A stretch of 64,000 nt of DNA from the NCBI GenBank assembly GCA_039679945.1, contig JBDKTY010000028.1:62001-126000 (forward strand), in the 5' to 3' direction. Shown in pieces: positions 8,481 to 17,023 of the stretch. Under the pieces are notes generated by a model. That model was given only the letters and a program-made list of their open reading frames with translations, made no database searches and was not told the DNA's origin. A program made the position numbers and the translations under genes. The first letter of the stretch is position 1. Each line of letters starts with the position of its first letter. This DNA is from SbD1 sp039679945. Its GTDB lineage: Bacteria; Desulfobacterota; Syntrophobacteria; Syntrophobacterales; Syntrophobacteraceae.

Positions 8481-9728
8481 ATGCTTCACCTCCCCCAAGA
8501 TGACCCTGAAATTGCAGCCCTTATCGAGAAGGAAGAGTTGAGGATCGAAACCACACTGGATCTTATCGCCGCCGAAAATCATTCACCCCCGTCCATTATG
8601 GAGGCGCTGGGATCAATCTTTAACACCAAGACCATTGAAGGCTATCCGGGTAAGCGGTTTCATGCGGGGTGTATTTACGCCGATGAAGTGGAAAACCTCG
8701 CAATTTCGCGTGCCAGAGAGCTTTTTTCCGCCGAATATGCTAATGTCCAACCCCATAGCGGCACCTCCGCGAACCTTGCGGTGTATTTTTCGGTGCTCGA
8801 AAGGGGAGACAGAATTCTTTCCATGAGCCTTCCGCACGGAGGGCACCTCTCTCACGGGCATCGTGCATCAATTACGAGCAAGTGCTTCGATTTTGCTCAC
8901 TACGCCGTCGATTCGGCAACGGAACGCATCGATTACGATGAAGTGAGATCCATCGCTGAACGCTTCAGGCCCAAAATGATCGTGGCGGGGGCGAGTTCTT
9001 ATCCACGTCTGATAGATTATGAAAAAATGTCGTCGATAGCCCGGGATGTCTCCGCGTACCTCTTTGCCGACATGGCGCACCTTGGCGGACTCGTGGCGGC
9101 AAAAGTCATTCCCAGCCCCGTTCCTTACTGCGATTTCGTGACGTTTACCTGCTACAAAACCATGATGGGCGGCAGGGGCGGAGTGATTCTATGCAAAGGG
9201 GAGTACGGCAGGAAGGTGGACAGCGCCGTCTTTCCCGGTTGTCAGGGGACCAGTCCCGTTAATGTGATCGCCGCGAAGGCGGTGATCTTTAAGCTGGCGA
9301 TGAGACAGGATTTCATTGATATCCAGAAGAAGACGCTCGAAAACGCCGTGGTTCTCGCGGAAGAGCTTGCCCGCCGGGGCTATCGGATAGTCACGGGCGG
9401 GACTGATAATCACCAGGTCCTTGTTGATGTGACCTCCAAGGGGTTCAACGGAGCGGCTTCGGAAAAGGCGCTGGAATCAGTGGGCATTACCGCCAACCGC
9501 AACGTAATACCCGCGGATGCCCGGAATCCCGGCTCTATAAGCGGGATGCGGCTGGGAACGGCCGGCCTGAGCACCAGGGGCATGGGCAAAGAGCAGATGG
9601 CGCAAATAGCCGAACTCATCGACACTACCCTGGCAAATATCGGCAACGACTCGAAGTTAAAAGAAATATCGCGAAAAGTCGAATCGCTTGCGCGTGAATT
9701 CCCGGTTTATCGTGACGGCGGCAAGTGA
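8481..9728 (+). CDS. Serine hydroxymethyltransferase-like PLP enzyme (divergent)
   Basis: At 415 residues it has the length and layout of SHMT, which interconverts serine and glycine with tetrahydrofolate. Family segments are present: LIAAENHSPPSIMEA, EGYPGKRFHAGC, ADMAHLGGLVAA and the PLP lysine K226 in TCYKTMMGGRGG. Several positions differ from ordinary GlyA. The histidine just before the lysine (THKT) is tyrosine here. RGPRGG is replaced by GGRGG. The FPGxQGGPxxH segment reads FPGCQGTSPVNV, losing the histidine. The active site may thus prefer another substrate or cofactor. The ATG follows AGGAG by 7 bases. Whether it is the main GlyA of the cell cannot be told. Confidence 0.8.
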   Translation: MLHLPQDDPEIAALIEKEELRIETTLDLIAAENHSPPSIMEALGSIFNTKTIEGYPGKRFHAGCIYADEVENLAISRARELFSAEYANVQPHSGTSANLAVYFSVLERGDRILSMSLPHGGHLSHGHRASITSKCFDFAHYAVDSATERIDYDEVRSIAERFRPKMIVAGASSYPRLIDYEKMSSIARDVSAYLFADMAHLGGLVAAKVIPSPVPYCDFVTFTCYKTMMGGRGGVILCKGEYGRKVDSAVFPGCQGTSPVNVIAAKAVIFKLAMRQDFIDIQKKTLENAVVLAEELARRGYRIVTGGTDNHQVLVDVTSKGFNGAASEKALESVGITANRNVIPADARNPGSISGMRLGTAGLSTRGMGKEQMAQIAELIDTTLANIGNDSKLKEISRKVESLAREFPVYRDGGK

Positions 9729-9882
9729 CGGTTTTACGGAACTCCGTTTCGTCGGGTTTGTTGATAACCCTGCATCGGTTCAGGGAAGCCGGTCTCATGT
9801 GGGCGCCTGAATTATAATGTATTCTCCGCACGCTCCGCGGCGAATAGTTTTCCCCCAACAAACACCATTCAGAGGAGAATCT

Positions 9883-11013
9883 ATGAAAAAGGTATTCGCG
9901 TTGTCGCTTCTTACGTTCTTCATGCTGGCTGGAGCCGTGTTCGCGGCAGACACAGTACGCATCGGCGTGTATCTGCCTCTGACCGGCGGAAATGCCTACG
10001 GTGGGCAATTGGAACTTGAAGGATTGCAGATGGCGTACAAAGAGTCCGCCGAGGTATTGGGCAAGAAAGTGGAACTCTTTGTGGTGGACAACAAGACCGA
10101 CAAGGTCGAGTCGGCGAACGCCGTAAAACGATTGATAGATAAAGAGAAAGTGGTTGCCGTCATAGGGACCTATGGATCATCGCTCGCTATGGCCGGCGGC
10201 GAGGTAGCGGAAAAGGCGCACGTACCCCAGATAGGCACCTCATGTACCAATCCTCTGGTTACCCAGGGCAAGAAGTACATTTTCCGGGTGTGTTTCATCG
10301 ATCCCTTCCAGGGTGCCGGCGCTGCCACCTATGCATTCAAGAAAATGGGATTGAAAAAAGCGGCCCTTCTCGTGGACGTCGCCAATGACTACTCGGTCGG
10401 CCTCGCCAGTTTCTTCACCAAATCCTACACCAAGCTGGGCGGTGAAGTGGTAAGCACGCTGAACTACCAGTCCGGAGACCAGGACTTTACTGCCCAGTTG
10501 ACCGAGATCATCAGCAAGAAACCCGACGTTTTGTTCATCCCGTCCTATTTTGCCGAAGGCGCCATTATCATGAAGCAGGTCCAGGAAATGGGCGGCAAGT
10601 TCAAAATCATGGGCGGCGACGCGATGGACAACCCGAAGATTACGGAAATTGGCGGCGGCGCGGTCGAGGGGTTCGTACACACGACTTTCCCGTATGATCC
10701 CTCGATGAAGGATATGAGCCCCATGGCCAAGAAGTTCACCGAGAACTGGAGAAAGCTCCATCCGGACAAAGAGCCCAACGTGAATGCGGCCCTTGGCTAT
10801 GACGCTTATATGATTACGCTTGACGCGATCAAGAGGGCCGGAAAGGCCGAACCCGAGGCCATCACCACCGCCCTTGCCGCTACCAAGGACTTCGAGGGCG
10901 TGACAGGCGCCACCACGATCAACAAGACCCACGATGCCGAAAAACCGGTGGGACTCGTGATGATCAAAGACGGCAAGAAGATATACGTGGACAGCATTAC
11001 ACCGGAACTTTAA
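9883..11013 (+). CDS. livJ: Branched-chain amino acid ABC transporter, binding protein
   Basis: A 376-residue periplasmic binding protein of the LivJ/Leu-Ile-Val family. A Sec signal peptide covers residues 1-22 (MKK, hydrophobic core, AGAVFA cleavage). The mature protein begins with VRIGVYLPLTGG, followed by the family segments KRLIDKEKVVAVIGTYGS and GYDAYMITLDAI. It captures leucine, isoleucine, valine or related small molecules and delivers them to LivHM. The start is the ATG with AGAGGAGAAT upstream. It is the first gene of the liv cluster and is followed by a terminator-like hairpin that would make it the most abundant product. Confidence 0.93.
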   Translation: MKKVFALSLLTFFMLAGAVFAADTVRIGVYLPLTGGNAYGGQLELEGLQMAYKESAEVLGKKVELFVVDNKTDKVESANAVKRLIDKEKVVAVIGTYGSSLAMAGGEVAEKAHVPQIGTSCTNPLVTQGKKYIFRVCFIDPFQGAGAATYAFKKMGLKKAALLVDVANDYSVGLASFFTKSYTKLGGEVVSTLNYQSGDQDFTAQLTEIISKKPDVLFIPSYFAEGAIIMKQVQEMGGKFKIMGGDAMDNPKITEIGGGAVEGFVHTTFPYDPSMKDMSPMAKKFTENWRKLHPDKEPNVNAALGYDAYMITLDAIKRAGKAEPEAITTALAATKDFEGVTGATTINKTHDAEKPVGLVMIKDGKKIYVDSITPEL

Positions 11014-11045
11014 CGGGCAGCCGCTTCCGGTTTACATGAGTGTAC

Positions 11046-11072
11046 GGGGGAGGTTTGACGCCTCCCCCTTTT
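11046..11072 (+). terminator. Terminator-like hairpin between livJ and livH
   Basis: GGGGGAGG and CCTCCCCC form a perfect 8-bp stem around a 7-base loop, followed by TTTT. It sits 32 bases after the livJ stop and before livH. Such partial terminators commonly reduce expression of the permease genes relative to the binding protein. This regulatory role is an inference. Confidence 0.7.
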
Positions 11073-11160
11073 ACAACCGGCACGTGAAGCTCCCGTGCCG
11101 CCGGATATTTCCGCCGCCACAACCCCTGATTCAAACGACTGTGCCGGGAAAGGATTTTTG

Positions 11161-12054
11161 ATGAGTGAGGCAATGCTGATCCAGCATCTCCTCAATGGGC
11201 TCACGCTGGGCAGCCTCTACGCGCTGATTGCCATCGGCTACACCATGATCTATGGCATTCTGCGACTGATCAATTTTGCCCACAGCGAAATTTTTATGCT
11301 GGGCGCCTATTTTGTTTTCTGGGGTATCGCCCTGTTTCACCTGCCCTGGGCCGTGGCCATGATCGCCGCGGTTCTCGCGGTAGGCGCGGTAGGCGTGCTT
11401 GTGGATCGCATTGCGTATCGCCCCTTGCGCGATGCACCGCGAATCTCCGCACTCATCAGCGCCATCGGCGTCTCCTTTTTTCTGCAAAACCTGGCCATTG
11501 TCGTCTTCTCGGCCATCCCGAGAGAGGTCTACCGGCCGCCATGGCTGGAACAGGTCTTTCTGGTCGGCAGCGTCCGGGTTCTACCCCTCACCCTTTTTGT
11601 GCCCCTGTTCTCCCTGCTGCTCATGCTCGGACTTGTGTATATCGTCTACAAGACCAAACCGGGTCTGGGGATGCGGGCCATCTCCAAGGACATAGAGACC
11701 AGCTACGCCATGGGTGTGCCGGTGAACCGGATCATCGCCCTGACTTTCGGGATCGGGTCCGCCCTGGCAGCGGCATCCGGCATAATGTGGACCCTTCGCT
11801 ATCCCCAGCTTCAGCCGATCATGGGTATCATACCAGGGTTCAAGGCTTTCATCGCGGCGGTGGTCGGCGGAATCGGCTCCATCCAGGGAGCCGTGATAGG
11901 GGGAGTGGGACTGGGCCTGATCGAGATAATGGCGGTTGCCGTCTTTCCCGAACTCGCCGGGTACCGGGATGCACTGGCGTTCATCCTGCTTATCGGCATC
12001 CTGCTTGTTAAGCCGACGGGCCTTCTGGGCGAGAAGCTGGAGGACAAGGTGTAA
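11161..12054 (+). CDS. livH: Branched-chain amino acid ABC transporter, permease LivH
   Basis: A 297-residue inner-membrane permease with about eight hydrophobic segments. The N-terminus LLNGLTLGSLYALIAIGYTM is the hallmark of LivH. The motif GMRAISKDIETSYAMGV is the cytoplasmic loop that contacts the ATPase, and GGIGSIQGAVIGG is a further family segment. It pairs with LivM to form the translocation path. I chose the ATG at the MSEAML start; an in-frame codon 66 bases upstream is less likely. Its stop overlaps the livM start by one base. Confidence 0.93.
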   Translation: MSEAMLIQHLLNGLTLGSLYALIAIGYTMIYGILRLINFAHSEIFMLGAYFVFWGIALFHLPWAVAMIAAVLAVGAVGVLVDRIAYRPLRDAPRISALISAIGVSFFLQNLAIVVFSAIPREVYRPPWLEQVFLVGSVRVLPLTLFVPLFSLLLMLGLVYIVYKTKPGLGMRAISKDIETSYAMGVPVNRIIALTFGIGSALAAASGIMWTLRYPQLQPIMGIIPGFKAFIAAVVGGIGSIQGAVIGGVGLGLIEIMAVAVFPELAGYRDALAFILLIGILLVKPTGLLGEKLEDKV

Positions 12055-13094
12055 TGAGCCCCGCAAAGAAAACAAAATTGAATATTGCTTCAGTAGCGGT
12101 TCTCGCCCTCTTTCTCTGGTTCGCGCAGAACTTCCTGGACGGCTACTCCATTCAGATTCTGAACCTGATCGCAATCAATATAATACTCGCCCTCAGCCTG
12201 AATCTCATCTACGGCTTCACGGGCATGTTCAGCCTGGGGCACGCCGGCTTCATGGCAATCGGGGCCTATGTCTGTGCCATACTGATCATGACGCCCGATC
12301 AAAAGGACTCTCTGTTTATCCTGCAGAAAGCTTACCCCTGGATTCAGAACGCGGAAGCACCCTTCATAGTGGCGGTAATTGCCGGGGGACTCGTGGCCAC
12401 GCTGACAGGGCTCCTGGTGGGAATTCCCCTTCTGCGCCTGGGCGATGATTACCTCGGAATCGCCACGCTCGGCTTCGCCGAGATCATCCGCGTGCTGGCC
12501 AACAATATCCCCCGTGTTACAAACGGAGCGCTGGGATTCAAGGGCATTCCGGATTACGCAAACCTCTGGTGGAACTTCGGGTGGTGTGTTCTCACCCTCT
12601 ACTGCATTGTCCGGATCATAAACAGCAATTTCGGCAATACGCTCATGGCAATCCGGGATGACGAAACCGCCGCGAAGGCCATGGGCGTGAATGTCTTCCG
12701 GGGCAAGCTCCTCAGTTTCGCCATCGGCTCCTTTTTTGCCGGCGTGGGAGGCGCATTGCTGGCGAGCCTTCTCACCACCATCGACCCGAAGATGTTCCTT
12801 TTTACCCTCACCTTCAACGTCCTCATGATTGTGGTGACCGGCGGACTCGGTTCTCTCACCGGTTCTATCCTGGGCTCCGTTGGCATAACAGTAATGATGG
12901 AATGGTTGCGGTTTGTCGAAAACCCCATTTACCTCGGGAGTTTCGAGATCCAGGGAGTGCCGGGAATGCGCATGGTGGTTTTCTCGCTCGCCCTGATGCT
13001 CGTTATACTGTTTAGACGCGAGGGCCTTATGGGTATGCGCGAATTCAACTGGGACTGGCTCTTAGGACGCTTCGGCAGACGAGGTAAAGTGTGA
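12054..13094 (+). CDS. livM: Branched-chain amino acid ABC transporter, permease LivM
   Basis: A 346-residue inner-membrane permease partnering LivH. It contains the family segments NLIYGFTGMFSLGHAGFMAI and LGDDYLGIATLGFAEIIR. The ATPase-contact loop is MAIRDDETAAKAMGVNV and the late segment is VVTGGLGSLTGSILG. Start and stop overlap the neighbouring genes (TAATG, TGATG), indicating translational coupling across livH-livM-livG. The C-terminal tail is short and basic and lacks an ATPase fusion. Confidence 0.93.
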   Translation: MSPAKKTKLNIASVAVLALFLWFAQNFLDGYSIQILNLIAINIILALSLNLIYGFTGMFSLGHAGFMAIGAYVCAILIMTPDQKDSLFILQKAYPWIQNAEAPFIVAVIAGGLVATLTGLLVGIPLLRLGDDYLGIATLGFAEIIRVLANNIPRVTNGALGFKGIPDYANLWWNFGWCVLTLYCIVRIINSNFGNTLMAIRDDETAAKAMGVNVFRGKLLSFAIGSFFAGVGGALLASLLTTIDPKMFLFTLTFNVLMIVVTGGLGSLTGSILGSVGITVMMEWLRFVENPIYLGSFEIQGVPGMRMVVFSLALMLVILFRREGLMGMREFNWDWLLGRFGRRGKV

Positions 13095-13879
13095 TGGAAC
13101 GCGAAATAATCCTGGAGTCCAAGGGGCTTACAATCCGTTTCGGCGGGCTGGTCGCGGTCATGGATTTCAACGCGGTGGTGCCGAAGGGGAGCATTGTAGG
13201 TCTCATTGGCCCCAACGGCGCGGGCAAGACCACCTGTTTCAACATGATTTCCGGCTTTTATCTCCCCAGCGAGGGCCAGATTTTCTTCAACGGGGCCAAT
13301 ATCACCCACCTGCAGCCGCATGAGGTCTGTCGCGCCGGTTTGGCCCGGACCTTCCAGAACATACGGCTGTTCGGCAACGGGACGGTGCTTCAGAACGTCA
13401 TGGTCGGATGCCACGTCCGCCAAAAATCACGCTGGTGGCACCCATTGCTTTGCCTGCCCTCGAGCATGAGAGAAGAAAAAGCGATTGTCGCCAAATCGGT
13501 CGAACTCCTGAAGATCGTCGGCCTGGATCATTTCGCCCACGAGAAGGCCAGGAGCCTGCCCTACGGCGCCCAACGCAGGCTGGAGATCGCACGGGCGCTG
13601 GCCACCGATCCCCGGTTCCTGCTGCTCGATGAACCCGCCGCCGGAATGAACCCGCAGGAAACCAACGATTTGATGAGTTTCATCCGGCAGATAAGGGATG
13701 ACTTTGATCTTACTATTCTACTGATCGAGCATGACATGAAGGTAGTGATGGGTATTTGCGAAAACATATGGGTCCTGGATTACGGGAGGACTATCGCGGA
13801 GGGATCGCCCGAGAGTATAAGGAAAAATCCCAAAGTCATCGAGGCCTACCTGGGCGAGGAGTGCGTGGCGAATGCTTGA
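13094..13879 (+). CDS. livG: Branched-chain amino acid ABC transporter, ATPase LivG
   Basis: A 261-residue ABC ATPase. Walker A is GPNGAGKTT, the signature motif is the LivG-type YGAQRRLEIARAL, and Walker B is FLLLDEPAAGMNP. The segment GLARTFQNIRLF is characteristic of LivG. It energises transport together with LivF. The ATG overlaps the livM stop; a GTG one codon upstream could also serve. It overlaps livF by 8 bp. Confidence 0.93.
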   Translation: MEREIILESKGLTIRFGGLVAVMDFNAVVPKGSIVGLIGPNGAGKTTCFNMISGFYLPSEGQIFFNGANITHLQPHEVCRAGLARTFQNIRLFGNGTVLQNVMVGCHVRQKSRWWHPLLCLPSSMREEKAIVAKSVELLKIVGLDHFAHEKARSLPYGAQRRLEIARALATDPRFLLLDEPAAGMNPQETNDLMSFIRQIRDDFDLTILLIEHDMKVVMGICENIWVLDYGRTIAEGSPESIRKNPKVIEAYLGEECVANA

Positions 13880-14576
13880 TATACGGGACCTTCACGTCTA
13901 CTACGGCGGCATTCACGCCTTGAAAGGCATTTCGATCAATGTGCCGGAGGGCCGGATTGTCACGCTCATCGGCGCCAACGGGGCGGGCAAGAGCAGCACC
14001 CTCCGTGCAATCTCGGGGCTCACCAAAGACGTCAAGGGGACCATTTCCTACAAGGGCGCGGAGATCACAGGAAAGAGCCCGGTCGATATCGTCTCCGCCG
14101 GAATAATGATGTCCCCCGAGGGGCGCAGGATTTTCCCGCATCTCAGCGTGTTCGAAAACCTCATGCTGGGGGCCTACAGCCGCTCCAATAAAGCTGAAAT
14201 CGAACACGATCTGGGTTGGGTCTATGAACTCTTCCCACGGCTCAGGGAGAGAAGCAACCAGAAAGGGGGAACACTTTCCGGCGGCGAGCAGCAGATGCTG
14301 GCCCTGGCAAGGGCGCTCATGGGCGCCCCCGACCTGATCCTGCTCGATGAACCCTCCCTGGGACTTGCTCCGCTCCTGGTAAAAAACGTCTTCGACATAA
14401 TCGTGGACATCAACAAAATGGGTAAGACAGTCCTCCTGGTGGAACAGAACGCATTCGCCGCCCTGAAGATAGCCCACTACGCGTATGTTCTGGAAGTGGG
14501 CTCCATAGTATTGGAGGGCACCGGCAGCGATATCATGAAAAACGCAAAGGTGTGCGAGGCATATCTGGGTGGCTGA
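13872..14576 (+). CDS. livF: Branched-chain amino acid ABC transporter, ATPase LivF
   Basis: A 234-residue ABC ATPase, the second nucleotide-binding subunit. It shows Walker A GANGAGKSS, signature LSGGEQQMLALARAL, Walker B LILLDEPSLGLAP and the LivF-typical MSPEGRRIFPHLSVFENL. It closes the operon. No strong terminator follows; the next gene is about 300 bases away. Confidence 0.93.
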   Translation: MLDIRDLHVYYGGIHALKGISINVPEGRIVTLIGANGAGKSSTLRAISGLTKDVKGTISYKGAEITGKSPVDIVSAGIMMSPEGRRIFPHLSVFENLMLGAYSRSNKAEIEHDLGWVYELFPRLRERSNQKGGTLSGGEQQMLALARALMGAPDLILLDEPSLGLAPLLVKNVFDIIVDINKMGKTVLLVEQNAFAALKIAHYAYVLEVGSIVLEGTGSDIMKNAKVCEAYLGG

Positions 14577-14873
14577 TACCCCGGCGCGAATCGTCCCGGC
14601 GTGCTTTCCGCACATCCCCGGAGGCCGAGAGTGGCCAGCAAGCAATGTTGCCCGATAGAAATAATCCCGCCAGGATGATTTATGCGTCAATCGTTGAGAC
14701 TTGGTAGGAAATTTTTCAAGGCGGGATGGTTCTTTTGAAATACCCGGCGCGCCCGGAGGCTGGCTTGAAAGTGCATGCCCCCGTCTAGTAACGATCTCGG
14801 GTGCATCTAACCGGTCCACCGGAAATCCCGTAAACAGGGGTATCCCCTGCTCGAACAGGGAGACTGGCAGGCA

Positions 14874-15677
14874 TTGGCAGGACCAATAATCACGCTGTTG
14901 ACCGATTTCGGACTTCAGGACGGGTACGTCGCCTGCATGAAAGGCGTCATCCTGGGCATCGCGCCCGAGGCCAGGCTGACTGATATCTCCCACCTGATCG
15001 CCCCGCGGGATGTCCGTTCAGGGGCTTTTGTCCTATCCACGTCCTATTCGTATTTTCCACATGGGACCATACACGTTGCCGTTGTCGACCCGGGCGTGGG
15101 AACGGAGCGCCGTGCCATCGCGATTCGGACGCCGTTCCAGTATCTGATCGGGCCCGATAACGGCATCTTTTCCTTTATCCTGTCCAGGCAAAGCGGGTGG
15201 GAAGCAAGAAGTCTCTCTAATCCTGAATTTCACCTCCAGCCGGTCAGCCCGACATTTCACGGAAGAGATATTTTTGCCCCAGTGGCTGCCCACCTCGCCC
15301 GCGGTGTCCCCTTCGAATCACTCGGCCCCCGCTGTGAACCCCTCTTTTGCGACTGGGGCAGCCCTGTCCGGACCGAAACAGGGCTGGATGGCGAGATTAT
15401 CCATATCGACCGTTTCGGCAATGCCATCACCAACGTGACACGAAACACTCTGGAAAACACGGCCCCCATCCATCAGTGGGTAGTACAAATCGCGGCAGCA
15501 CCCCCCCTGCCCATTCTGAAAACCTATGGCCACGGACTTCCCGGGAGCGCTCTTGCTCTCGTCGGCGGCAGCGGATCGGTCGAAATCGCCGTCAACCGGG
15601 GAAGTGCCGCTTTAGAGCTGGGCCTGCGAACGGGAACCAAGGTATCGTTCACGACGAAGGATGGGGTCAGCCATTGA
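14874..15677 (+). CDS. SAM hydrolase / SAM hydroxide adenosyltransferase family (DUF62)
   Basis: A 267-residue member of the family that converts S-adenosylmethionine and water (hydroxide) to adenosine and methionine, related to bacterial fluorinase and chlorinase. The N-terminus ITLLTDFGLQDGYVACMKG and the segments VVDPGVGTERR, IGPDNGIFS and FHGRDIFAP are diagnostic. A fluorinase would carry a distinctive insert that is not present. The start is a TTG. The last codons (after about residue 260) and the stop lie inside a perfect palindrome, so the native C-terminus may have been replaced by an inserted repeat. Confidence 0.88.
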   Translation: MAGPIITLLTDFGLQDGYVACMKGVILGIAPEARLTDISHLIAPRDVRSGAFVLSTSYSYFPHGTIHVAVVDPGVGTERRAIAIRTPFQYLIGPDNGIFSFILSRQSGWEARSLSNPEFHLQPVSPTFHGRDIFAPVAAHLARGVPFESLGPRCEPLFCDWGSPVRTETGLDGEIIHIDRFGNAITNVTRNTLENTAPIHQWVVQIAAAPPLPILKTYGHGLPGSALALVGGSGSVEIAVNRGSAALELGLRTGTKVSFTTKDGVSH

Positions 15678-15722
15678 CAGCGGACACTCCTGTCCGCTGT
15701 CAATGGCTGACCCCATCCTTCG
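15655..15722. repeat. Perfect 32-bp inverted repeat overlapping a gene end
   Basis: Bases 15655-15686 (starting CGAAGGATGGGGTCAGCC) are exactly repeated in reverse complement at 15691-15722, separated only by CTCC. The left arm encodes the last residues and the TGA of the SAM-hydrolase-family gene. As RNA it would form a very stable hairpin and may act as a terminator for both strands, although there is no T tract. Its length and perfection exceed an ordinary terminator and suggest a REP-like or mobile element insertion. Confidence 0.85.
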
Positions 15723-15988
15723 CTAAGTGGATCGCCCTCCTCGATCGGAAGTATTTAATTCACCCATGCCGCGAACTACGGCAAATGATCACATTGTCAT
15801 TATTTTATTTAATGATTAATCCTCCCTGTGGAATGAGACGATTTTTGCGTGAAGAGAAGGCTTTAGTTGCATGCTGGAATATTTTATACTGAGTGGTTGA
15901 TGATAAAGTTTTTCCGGAATGATTGGAGGGAGGAAACGAATGAAGGTCCTCCGTCCGAAGACCATTTAACGCTAAAGGAGAGATTACT

Positions 15989-16999
15989 ATGGCAACCCGT
16001 ATTGCTCTGAACGGATTTGGACGTATTGGACGAACCATTTTCAAAGTCATCAAAGATCGTAATCTGCCGCTCGAAATAGTTGCCATAAATGATCTCGCGG
16101 CCCCCTCCGAACTCGGCTACCTGCTCAAGTATGACTCCGTCCATGGCGTATGGCCGCACGAGGTCTCCGGAACAGAGGACGAACTCGTGGTCGACGGCAA
16201 GGCGATCAAGTGTCTGAAGATTACGGACCCCGCTCAAATGCCCTGGCGCGACATGAAGGTCGCCGTGGTCATCGAAGGCACCGGCAGGTTCACCTCCCGT
16301 GACGGGGCGGAGAAACATCTTACCGCCGGAGCCAAAAAAGTGATCATTACCGCTCCGGGAAAAGGCATGGATGCCACTTTCGTGATCGGCGTAAACGACG
16401 GAACGTATGACCCGCGCGTTCACAATATTATGTCCAATGCGTCCTGCACAACGAATTGCCTGGCCCCCATAGCATCTCTTCTGCACGACAGATTCATCAT
16501 CGAGCATGGGCTCATGACCACGATCCACTCCTACACCATGGATCAGCGCCTCCTCGATGCCATGCACAGCGACCGACGCAGGTCACGCTCCGCCGCCCTT
16601 TCTATGATACCGACCACGACAGGCGCCGCGCGCGCGGTTTCCGAGGTAATCCCCGACATGAAGGGAAAGCTTGACGGTTTGGCCATCCGCGTTCCCACGC
16701 CAAACGTCTCCCTGGTCGACCTGGTCTGCAGGGTGGGCCGCGATGTGACCAAGGAAGAAGTAAATGCAGTCTTCCTTGAGGCCGCCAACGGATCGATGAA
16801 GGGCATCCTCAGGTACGTGGACGAGGAACTGGTCTCGGTTGACTTCAACCACACGTACTTCTCCTCGAGCGTGGACTCCAAGCTTACCAATGTCATCGCC
16901 GGCCGCATGGTGAAGGTGATGAGCTGGTACGACAATGAGTACGGCTATTCGAGCAGGGCAGCCGATTTGGCGGTTATGGTCGGCAAATCGATCGAGTAG
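15989..16999 (+). CDS. gap: Glyceraldehyde-3-phosphate dehydrogenase, type I
   Basis: A 336-residue classical GAPDH that oxidises and phosphorylates glyceraldehyde-3-phosphate with NAD. The N-terminal Rossmann motif is NGFGRIGR, and an aspartate after the second strand (INDLAAP) favours NAD. The catalytic cysteine is C153 in SNASCTTNCLAP. TMDQRLLDAMHSDRRRSRSA and TGAARAV provide the phosphate sites. The ATG follows AAGGAGAG. It begins a glycolytic operon with pgk 24 bp downstream. Confidence 0.96.
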   Translation: MATRIALNGFGRIGRTIFKVIKDRNLPLEIVAINDLAAPSELGYLLKYDSVHGVWPHEVSGTEDELVVDGKAIKCLKITDPAQMPWRDMKVAVVIEGTGRFTSRDGAEKHLTAGAKKVIITAPGKGMDATFVIGVNDGTYDPRVHNIMSNASCTTNCLAPIASLLHDRFIIEHGLMTTIHSYTMDQRLLDAMHSDRRRSRSAALSMIPTTTGAARAVSEVIPDMKGKLDGLAIRVPTPNVSLVDLVCRVGRDVTKEEVNAVFLEAANGSMKGILRYVDEELVSVDFNHTYFSSSVDSKLTNVIAGRMVKVMSWYDNEYGYSSRAADLAVMVGKSIE

Positions 17000-17023
17000 G
17001 AACCCAAAGGAGACATTCCGAGG

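Noticed and set aside
14874..15677. Fluorinase or chlorinase instead of SAM hydrolase
   Set aside because: The fluorinase-specific insert is absent and no halometabolite genes are nearby.
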